A stretch of DNA of 15,525 bases, from assembly GCA_902773155.1 (NCBI GenBank), contig CACYDK010000202.1, positions 1 through 15,525 of the forward strand. Direction: 5' to 3'. The notes under the pieces were generated by a model that saw nothing but the letters and a program-made list of their open reading frames with translations, made no database searches and had not been told where the DNA came from. How positions within the stretch are numbered: position 1 is the stretch's first letter; every line of letters begins with the position of its first letter. Positions 6,460-12,353 of the stretch are shown here, in pieces. This DNA comes from an uncultured Ruminococcus sp. (lineage in GTDB: Bacteria; Bacillota; Clostridia; Oscillospirales; Acutalibacteraceae). The position numbers were made by a program, and so were the translations under genes.

Positions 6460-9327
6460 TCACTTTACCTTGACTTTGATCGTCTTGACAACCTTTTTTT
6501 GCTTATAGTTCTTGTTGCCCTTTGCGGTCACGGTTATTTTGACTTTGACGGTTCTGCCCTTTTTAAGGCCTTTTGCTACGATGACAGCACCCTTTTTGAC
6601 GGTGATCTTTTTATTATCGGTCTTATATTTTACCTTGCCCTTGGGATTCTTTACGGTTACTGCCTTTTTTATCGTCGTCTTTTTATTCGACTTAGCCGTT
6701 ACCGTCTTTTTGGCCGTAACCTTTACGGGATTCTTAGCCTTAACGATGGAAAACGTCGAGGTGATAGTTCCGGTGTAGTTGTCGACGCCTGTGATCGTAA
6801 CGGTCGCAGTACCGGCGTTCTTGTTGTTCTTGTAGGAAACGGTGTAGTCATAATCCTGCGCGAGCGTTTTGTCGCCGTCCGTGAGCGTAATGGTCTGAGT
6901 CTGAGCCTTGCCGTTGTAGGTCTTTTTGCTGAGCGCGCTTACGGTGAATTTATCTATCGGCTTTTTGATCTTTTCCGGCATAGCTCCGCCCGAGTAAACG
7001 GCGTTGTTAGACTGAGCCTCGGAAAGATTCTTATAAACGCCGTACCTGCCGTTTCCGTAATAGTAGAACCACTCTCCGATATCCGAGTTATCAAGTACCG
7101 CTAGGGTATCGTTCCTGTGCGGTACAAAGACCATATAGTTCACGGAATCCAGTCCGTCGGGATAGTACTCGCTCTCGCCTTTTTCGTAGCCCGCGGCCGA
7201 AATATTTGCAGATCTCGAGTCTGTCGAAGCGCCTTCGCCGCGCTCGACCATGTTGTGAAATACTAAGTTCTCGACATCCTCGGGGATCTGAACGTTGTAA
7301 ACGCTGCCGTCAGTTTTATCGGTCGTGGTTACGCAGTATCCCGGCCAGCCGGTTTTATCCTTGAAAAAGTCCGAACAGTTGTAACTGCCCTCCCACCAAT
7401 ATATTCCGGGCTTGCAGGACGAGAGGTCTCTTCCGTTATAGAACGGGTTTTTCTCGCTCTTCCAATCCTCCGGCATATAGAAGCGCAGTGTGCGGGTTTT
7501 CGCTGTGGACGGAACGACCTCCGCAACGTCGGCGTATGCGGGTCTGTTCTCGGTCTCGGCAGTCTTGACGTCCTTGCCGTATTCCTTTGAGAGCCACGCC
7601 GCGCGGCTTATCATCCAGTCGCGGGCATAGTTGAACATCCCCTCAAAGCTGTTTGCATAGCTGTCCTTGTATTTATTTACAGAGTAGGTGTTTTCGGCGC
7701 TGTCGTAATATGCGTTTTGGAGCTTGCTGTGGTCTGCGATCCAGTCGCTTGTACAAAGCAGCCAGCCGCTCTTGTAGTTCATCTCGGCGGTACCGCTTAC
7801 CAGCTTGTAGTACTCGTCTGCAGTATAAAGCTCCTTGCCGATATCGGCGCTCGCCTTTTTCCCGGCGAAATGGTCGATGGCCGGCACGAATTCTTTAAAC
7901 CAGATCTCCTTTATGCGAGCCATGATATCCGGATTCTCAGCGAAGGGCTCAAGCATATACTCGCACCATATGCCTGTGGGCTTGGTGTAGTCGTAAATCC
8001 TGTAATACTTGAGCATATTATCTATACCGTTGGCGTTTCCGAGCGAGTTGTCGTAGTCCCAAACCGGAGAGCCGTAGAATTTATAATTGCCGTCCTCTCC
8101 CTGCTTATAGGTGAAGTAGAAACTCGAGACTCCGGCGTCCCAGTTTTTGCCAAGCTCGTTTATGAGGTAGAGCTTAGCGACAGAGTCCACGTCGACGATA
8201 TCGGTCAGCTCCTTGCCTGTGGCGTTTTGAGCTGAGAGGAATTTTTCAAACTTAGTTTTTACGTAATTTTTTACCTCGTTATAGCCGACGTCGCCCTTCT
8301 CGAGCTCGGGAGCCTTTATTGTGATTTTAGTTCCGCTTGAGAGCGTGACGTAATAATCCTCGCCGTCCTTAGCGCCAGCGTCGACCTCGCACAGGAAGGG
8401 GAAGTCCTCCTTTACCTTGCCGTCCGCGTCGAGGTAATCCTTCTCCGAAAAATCGCTTATCAGCGAGTTTTTGCCTACCTCGATCTTCTCGGCAAGCTGG
8501 TAGGAGCCGTAGTAGAAGCCGTTCGAGTAGAAATCCACATAGCGCGAATCGGAGGCATAGGGCATTCCGACGGCGTCGGCCAGGTCATAGAGAAAGCGGT
8601 TGCGCGAGAGCGAATCGTCCTGATAATTCGCGAGCAGGCTGTATTTTTTGCCCTTGCTCATTCCGGCGATGCTCACATTGTCGCTGTAAGTGATGTTAAA
8701 GGGCTTTTTGGACTTGCCCCAGGTGGTGTTTCCTCTGCCCTTGATCTTTTTTATACCTGTGTTGTCGATTTTGCCGTCGGAGGATACGATCGCTCCCGTC
8801 GCCTTAGCCGAGTTGCTCTTAGAGCCGCTGAGGTATTCGATGAGCGCCGTTCCCTTTTCGTCCGCGTTGGTGTTGTTTACGTAGATCGCGGCCTCGGCGG
8901 TGGAGTTCATCAGCTTGAGCTTGTAGCTTTTTCCGTCAGCCGTCAGCTCGTAGGTTTCTCCGGCGTCGTATTTAAAAGCAGAGACAGCGCGCGGGGCGAA
9001 AGTCTGCTCTCCGACGGAAACCTCGCTGTCAAAGCCGTTGTAGATATCAACCTGCTTTGAGTCAGCCGAAGAAGGCAGGAAGAAGAATTTTTCGTCAGGG
9101 TCGGCAACATTGAATTCCTCGTCGTGAACGCTCTGCCACATCTGCCAGGCCTCGGTGTCGGTCGATCCCGATACCGCATGGACGTATAGCGCTTTTTCGC
9201 CCGCAAACGACGGGGCGGCAGACTTTTTATCACCGGCCGCCGCAACGCCGAGCGGCGCCGTATTAAGCGCGCACGCCGTTATGATTAGTGATAACAGTAT
9301 TCCCGTTAATTTTTTTAGTTTCCGCAT
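6460..9327 (-). CDS. Exported CotH-kinase-like protein with accessory binding modules
   Basis: The protein has 955 residues from the ATG at 9327, which lies 7 bases after AAGGAGG (9335-9341); an earlier ATG at 9351 would put that site inside the gene. A signal peptide covers about 1-31. Residues about 175-580 match the CotH kinase family: KIKGRGNTTWGKSKKPFNI (194-212), RNRFLYDLADAVGMP (242-256), YLINELGKNWD (387-397) and SPVWDYDNSLGN (420-431), with Asp424 and Asp426 as candidate metal-binding residues. B. subtilis CotH is an atypical kinase acting on spore coat proteins; exported relatives have mostly unknown targets. Residues 612-770 resemble ruminococcal CBM26-like modules (YWWEG, WPGY, YYPDGLDS, WFYYYGNGRYG), 792-862 an MBG/YDG Ig-like domain (TYNGKAQ, YDYTVSYKNNKNAGTATVTITG), and 865-955 the shared lysine-rich module. 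It has its own promoter and lies between mgtE and the Thr-rich protein gene. Confidence 0.9.
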   Translation of the reverse strand: MRKLKKLTGILLSLIITACALNTAPLGVAAAGDKKSAAPSFAGEKALYVHAVSGSTDTEAWQMWQSVHDEEFNVADPDEKFFFLPSSADSKQVDIYNGFDSEVSVGEQTFAPRAVSAFKYDAGETYELTADGKSYKLKLMNSTAEAAIYVNNTNADEKGTALIEYLSGSKSNSAKATGAIVSSDGKIDNTGIKKIKGRGNTTWGKSKKPFNITYSDNVSIAGMSKGKKYSLLANYQDDSLSRNRFLYDLADAVGMPYASDSRYVDFYSNGFYYGSYQLAEKIEVGKNSLISDFSEKDYLDADGKVKEDFPFLCEVDAGAKDGEDYYVTLSSGTKITIKAPELEKGDVGYNEVKNYVKTKFEKFLSAQNATGKELTDIVDVDSVAKLYLINELGKNWDAGVSSFYFTYKQGEDGNYKFYGSPVWDYDNSLGNANGIDNMLKYYRIYDYTKPTGIWCEYMLEPFAENPDIMARIKEIWFKEFVPAIDHFAGKKASADIGKELYTADEYYKLVSGTAEMNYKSGWLLCTSDWIADHSKLQNAYYDSAENTYSVNKYKDSYANSFEGMFNYARDWMISRAAWLSKEYGKDVKTAETENRPAYADVAEVVPSTAKTRTLRFYMPEDWKSEKNPFYNGRDLSSCKPGIYWWEGSYNCSDFFKDKTGWPGYCVTTTDKTDGSVYNVQIPEDVENLVFHNMVERGEGASTDSRSANISAAGYEKGESEYYPDGLDSVNYMVFVPHRNDTLAVLDNSDIGEWFYYYGNGRYGVYKNLSEAQSNNAVYSGGAMPEKIKKPIDKFTVSALSKKTYNGKAQTQTITLTDGDKTLAQDYDYTVSYKNNKNAGTATVTITGVDNYTGTITSTFSIVKAKNPVKVTAKKTVTAKSNKKTTIKKAVTVKNPKGKVKYKTDNKKITVKKGAVIVAKGLKKGRTVKVKITVTAKGNKNYKQKKVVKTIKVKVK

Positions 9328-9379
9328 ATGAATGCCTCCTTCATAAAGCATTAGTTCAAAGCAAGCAACGCTTTACTAT

Positions 9380-9408
9380 ATTCTATTATATCGTTAGCTT
9401 TAAATCAA
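9380..9408 (-). promoter_or_regulatory. Probable promoter of the CotH-like gene
   Basis: On the minus strand TTGATT (9403-9408) and TAGAAT (9380-9385) are 17 bp apart. A consensus TATAAT overlaps the spacer but would be only 12 bp from the same -35, so the first pairing is preferred. The leader would be about 46 bases. The pair lies just past the mgtE terminator. Confidence 0.5.
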
Positions 9409-9433
9409 TACTTTTGTTAAAAAACAAATGAAA

Positions 9434-9457
9434 GCCGGCTCCAAAAGCAGAGCCGGC
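9434..9457 (-). terminator. Terminator of mgtE
   Basis: GCCGGCTC (9450-9457 read on the minus strand) pairs perfectly with GAGCCGGC (9434-9441) around an 8-base loop. It is followed on the minus strand by TTTCATTTGTTTTTT. It lies 14 bases past the mgtE stop, separating mgtE from the CotH-like gene. Confidence 0.85.
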
Positions 9458-9471
9458 AATATACGTTTGTA

Positions 9472-10854
9472 TCAAAGCTTGAGCATCGCGGTAGCGATTT
9501 GAAAATACACAAAGAGCGAGATAGCGTCTACAATAGTTGTGATGAAGGGCGAAGCCATGACCGCGGGGTCGAAGCCCAGCTTTTTCGCTATCATAGGGAG
9601 CGTACAGCCAACGAGCTTCGCGATGAACACCGTTACGACCATGGTAAGGCACACGACCAGAGCCACCGTAACGCTCAGCGCGGTATTCCCGAGCAGCAGA
9701 CGGTCGAACAGCATGATCTTGATAAAATTAGCCGCCGCAAGCGTCACTCCGCACAAAAGCGACACCCTGCATTCCTTGAAGATAACCCTGAGTATGTCCT
9801 TAAACTCGATCTCGCCCAGCGAGATAGCTCGGATGACCGTAACGCTGGCCTGCGAGCCTGAGTTTCCGCCTGTGTCCATAAGCATGGGAATGAAGGACGA
9901 GAGCACAAGCGAGCCCGCCAGAGCGTCCTCAAAGCCCGTGATTATCATACCCGTAAAGGTTGCGGAGATCATAAGGATCAAAAGCCACGGTATACGGCTG
10001 AAGAAGGTCTCGAAAACCCCGACCTTGTCGTAGGGCTTGTCGGCGGTCGGCGTGATAGCCGCCATTTTCTGGATATCCTCGGTGGCCTCTTCCTCCATAA
10101 CGTCGATAGCGTCGTCGAAGGTGACGATTCCGACGATACGGTTTTCCTTGTCGACTACGGGAAGAGCCAGAAAGTTGTACTTGTTGAACATCTGGGCGAC
10201 CTCTTCCTGGTCGTCGAGGGTGTTTACGGAGATCACGTTAGTCTCCATAATATTCTCGATCAGCTCCTCCTCCTCGGACAGAAGCAGGGTTTTGATCGTA
10301 ACTATCCCGATAAGCGTCGCCGATTCGTCGGCTACGTAGCAGGTGTAGATGGTCTCCTTGTCGATACCGGTGCGCCTGATGCGCTTGATAGACTCCTCGA
10401 CCGTCATCTTAGGCCTGAGGATAACGCACTCGGTGGTCATGATCGAGCCTGCGCTGTCCTCGGGATATTTTAATATCTCGTTGATCTCCCTGCGGGTCTG
10501 AGGGTCGGCCTGATGAAGAATACGCTTGACGACGTTTGCTGGCATTTCCTCGATGATATCGACCGCGTCGTCAACGTAGAGCTCGTCGATGATCTCCTTG
10601 AGCTCCGTATCGGAGAAGCCGTGGATCAGCGCCTCCTGCATATCCTCGTCCATCTCGACAAAGGTATCGGCGGCGAGCTCCTTGGGCAGTAGCCTGAACA
10701 GCAGAGCGCATTTTTCGCTCCCTATCTCCTCGAACGACGCCGCAATATCTACGGGGTTCATAGTTGTAAGGATATCCCTGAGAGTCGGATAACGCTTTTT
10801 TTCCAAAAGCGTCGCTATGGTCTCGAACAAGGATACCGTGTTTGTTCTTTCCAT
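9472..10854 (-). CDS. mgtE: Magnesium channel/transporter MgtE
   Basis: The protein has 460 residues, the usual full length for MgtE. Residues 1 to about 135 form the helical cytoplasmic N domain (FRLLPKELAADTFVEM ... YVDDAVDIIEEMP), which senses Mg2+ by closing on the CBS pair. Two CBS domains follow at about 138-265 (SIMTTECVILRPKMTVEESI; NIMETNVISVNTLDDQEEV ... IVGIVTFDDAIDVM). From about 285 there is a five-helix membrane domain with the family signature PMLMDTGGNSGSQASVTVIR and a last-helix FDPAVMASPFITTIVDA, where Asp443 corresponds to the pore aspartate. It admits Mg2+ through the cytoplasmic membrane. GGAGG at 10863-10867 lies 8 bases before the ATG. The gene is monocistronic, with its own promoter, a long structured leader and a terminator. 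It is unrelated in function to its exported neighbours. Confidence 0.97.
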   Translation of the reverse strand: MERTNTVSLFETIATLLEKKRYPTLRDILTTMNPVDIAASFEEIGSEKCALLFRLLPKELAADTFVEMDEDMQEALIHGFSDTELKEIIDELYVDDAVDIIEEMPANVVKRILHQADPQTRREINEILKYPEDSAGSIMTTECVILRPKMTVEESIKRIRRTGIDKETIYTCYVADESATLIGIVTIKTLLLSEEEELIENIMETNVISVNTLDDQEEVAQMFNKYNFLALPVVDKENRIVGIVTFDDAIDVMEEEATEDIQKMAAITPTADKPYDKVGVFETFFSRIPWLLILMISATFTGMIITGFEDALAGSLVLSSFIPMLMDTGGNSGSQASVTVIRAISLGEIEFKDILRVIFKECRVSLLCGVTLAAANFIKIMLFDRLLLGNTALSVTVALVVCLTMVVTVFIAKLVGCTLPMIAKKLGFDPAVMASPFITTIVDAISLFVYFQIATAMLKL

Positions 10855-10867
10855 AAAAAATACCTCC

Positions 10868-11078
10868 TATTATCATAATAAAATAGAAGGCGCCGCGAAT
10901 AGCAAAAGTCAAGTCCCGAGAACATAGGCTCTGACTTCTGTTATCCGAAATATTGGGAAAAGTATTATGAGCGCGACGAACAAACGCGCGCAATAATACC
11001 TCGCCCTCCGGCGCCGCTGCTACTACCAGCGTCCATTCATCTCGCCTCACTTTTCATTGGATTAGGTTCATAAGACCC
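10868..11078 (-). promoter_or_regulatory. Long structured 5' leader of mgtE, candidate riboregulator
   Basis: Between the predicted start (about 11078) and the ribosome binding site, the minus-strand RNA can form a small stem CGCUG/CAGCG (11015-11031), then a long hairpin (10955-11006) where GGGCGAGGUAUUAU pairs with AUAAUACUUUUCCC and GCGCG with CGCGC, then a stem CAGAAGUCA/UGACUUUUG (10903-10940). CGGCGCC (11009-11015) can pair with GGCGCCG (10889-10895), enclosing the last two in a junction. CUAUU/AAUAG can form a hairpin flush with GGAGG. Such a leader on an Mg2+ transporter suggests metal control. GUGAGGC, ACGCUG and AACAG occur in M-box order, but the CGACAUAAGG and UGCUAAAGCUC cores do not, so I do not call it an M-box. 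Confidence 0.5.
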
Positions 11079-11084
11079 CTGAAT

Positions 11085-11113
11085 ATTTTACTCCCCCAAT
11101 GTCGATAAGTCAA
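11085..11113 (-). promoter_or_regulatory. Promoter of mgtE, with an inverted repeat around the -35
   Basis: On the minus strand TTGACT (11108-11113) and TAAAAT (11085-11090) are 17 bp apart. An imperfect 7-bp inverted repeat, CAATGTC (11097-11103) and GACATCG (11114-11120), brackets the -35 box and could be an operator. This is a candidate only. Confidence 0.6.
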
Positions 11114-11188
11114 GACATCGGAAACAATTCGTCTCAACATAAATGATAAAAGCCTATCTGCCTGTCGTAATTTCCTACAAAAAAATCA

Positions 11189-11226
11189 AAAACTCCGCAA
11201 CACCGTTTAAGGTATCGCGGAGTTTT
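11189..11226 (-). terminator. Terminator of the LRR-dockerin operon
   Basis: AAAACTCCGC (11217-11226 read on the minus strand) pairs perfectly with GCGGAGTTTT (11189-11198) around an 18-base loop, followed by TTGATTTTTTTG. It lies about 21 bases after the LRR-dockerin stop. The A-rich 5' side could make it work in both directions. Confidence 0.88.
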
Positions 11227-11247
11227 GGTTTTATTCATTTGAGGCGG

Positions 11248-12168
11248 CTACGCTGCCGGGTCAAACTCCTTTTTAGCTGCGATATCATAGGGAACGGACA
11301 CTCCCGAGATATGCATTTGGATAAGAGTCGCGTCGCGAATAGAAATTTTTTTGTCGCCGTTTACATCGCCTCTGATAGCGATCAGTCCGTAGGGATCGCT
11401 CTTCTTGCCTATGAGGAGCTTTTGTATCAGAGTGGCGTCGATTACGTTTACAGCCCCGCTGTTGTCCGAGTCGCCGAGGATATATGACGAGTCCGTAAAA
11501 ACATAATCGATATTATTTGCCATCGCGTACTGATGGGCGTAGCTGCCGAAGCTGCAATAGATCTTTATATCGTCGCACCCGTTAAAGGCGTTGTCCGCTA
11601 TGGAAACGACCGAGTCGGGGAGCTCCAGCTTTGTGAGCGCGGAACAGTTGGCAAAAGCCAGATTACCGATGCTCGTTAGTCTGTTATCAAAAACAACGTT
11701 CTTAAGCGCGGTGCAGCCGTAAAAGCACTGCGCGGGGACATTGGTCATGGCTCCGTCGCGGAAGCGCACATCACTCAGCGCGGTACAGTCCTCGAACACG
11801 CCGATACCCATCTCCTGTATGGTATCGGTTATGTGTACTTGCCCGAGCTTATGGCAGTGCGCGAAGGCGCCGTCGCCAAGGAGGCTCAACTGGGAAGCCT
11901 CGTAAAACGAGAGCTTCTCGATTGTCTGATTATCGTAAAACGCGTATCCCTCGATCGATGTAACATAAAAGCTGAGGAAGGTTTCGGGTATCACTATATC
12001 CCATCCCGTACCGTCGGAGCCGTGGATATATGCCTCGTCGCCCTGAATGCCGAAGTAGAAGCCTCCTTTTGAAAAGTAGCTTCCTGCGGCGTCAGCCGTA
12101 CATAACGAAGCGAACAGCATAATAACAGCCGTTATTAACGCAACCGTTGCTTTAAAGCGTTTTACCAT
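11248..12168 (-). CDS. Exported BspA-like leucine-rich repeat protein with C-terminal dockerin
   Basis: The protein has 306 residues. A signal peptide covers residues 1-27 (cleavage near ADA/A). Residues about 65-205 carry BspA-type (LRR_5) repeats with the pattern IxxxAFxxCxxLxxVxx, e.g. GAFAHCHKLGQVHI, GVFEDCTALSDVRF, QCFYGCTALKNVVF, LAFANCSALTKLELP and NAFNGCDD. Residues 231-290 form a type I dockerin with two calcium loops, GDSDNSGAVNVIDATLIQKL and GDVNGDKKISIRDATLIQMH; Ser replaces the usual Asp at position 5 of the first loop. Dockerins bind cohesins, so the protein should be displayed on a cohesin-bearing scaffold outside the cell; no cohesin is in the window. It has no enzyme domain. 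AAAGGAGG lies 9 bases before the ATG, inside the upstream peptide gene, whose TAA overlaps this start, implying coupled translation. Confidence 0.93.
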   Translation of the reverse strand: MVKRFKATVALITAVIMLFASLCTADAAGSYFSKGGFYFGIQGDEAYIHGSDGTGWDIVIPETFLSFYVTSIEGYAFYDNQTIEKLSFYEASQLSLLGDGAFAHCHKLGQVHITDTIQEMGIGVFEDCTALSDVRFRDGAMTNVPAQCFYGCTALKNVVFDNRLTSIGNLAFANCSALTKLELPDSVVSIADNAFNGCDDIKIYCSFGSYAHQYAMANNIDYVFTDSSYILGDSDNSGAVNVIDATLIQKLLIGKKSDPYGLIAIRGDVNGDKKISIRDATLIQMHISGVSVPYDIAAKKEFDPAA

Positions 12169-12353
12169 ATCAGATCGCCTCCTTTCATGCCGTCATCCCA
12201 GTTATCATCGTCGTCATCGTCGCCGCCGAAGCCCCAGCCGGAGTTTGTGCCTCCGTGCTCAAAGCTCGCGTGGATCACGTCGCTGCAAACATTGTCAAGT
12301 TCTATCAAGACGATCTCAAGATCAGGCGCTTCATATATTAGTTCCTTGTTCAA
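12162..12353 (-). CDS. Small acidic peptide with YxxPxL motif, coupled to the LRR-dockerin gene
   Basis: The peptide has 63 residues if it starts at the TTG at 12353, with GGGGGA 9 bases upstream. An in-frame ATG at 12386 (74 residues) has no visible ribosome binding site and would extend deeper into the preceding gene. The N-terminal half reads MNKELIYEAPDLEIVLIELD then NVCSDVIHAS; the C-terminal half is Gly/Trp/Asp-rich with a run of six Asp (45-50) and one Cys (23). There is no signal peptide. It overlaps the 3' end of the large repeat-protein gene by 23 bases, and its stop overlaps the LRR-dockerin start. Small clostridial proteins of the YxxPxxE ... DVIxxS type are common and uncharacterised. 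YxxPxL also occurs in lasso-peptide leaders, but no maturation enzymes are present here. Function unknown. Confidence 0.65.
   Translation of the reverse strand: MNKELIYEAPDLEIVLIELDNVCSDVIHASFEHGGTNSGWGFGGDDDDDDNWDDGMKGGDLIW

Noticed and set aside
9265..9300. Lipoprotein signal (ITAC) in the CotH-like protein
   Set aside because: ITAC fits a lipobox, but a further hydrophobic, Ala-rich stretch follows the Cys (LNTAPLGVAAAG), which fits signal peptidase I cleavage better.
9328..9351. ATG at 9351 as start of the CotH-like protein
   Set aside because: It would encode the AAGGAGG ribosome binding site of the ATG at 9327, which opens a normal signal peptide.
10571..11050. 159-residue minus-strand ORF overlapping mgtE and its leader
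   Set aside because: It is out of frame with the clear MgtE coding sequence and would run through the structured leader; no family resemblance.
10868..11078. M-box (ykoK), TPP, T-box or yybP-ykoY riboswitch in the mgtE leader
   Set aside because: Only short words match (GUGAGGC, ACGCUG, AACAG for M-box; GAACCU for TPP; GGGGAGUA for yybP-ykoY, the last overlapping the promoter). The defining core sequences are missing, so it is reported as an unassigned structured leader.
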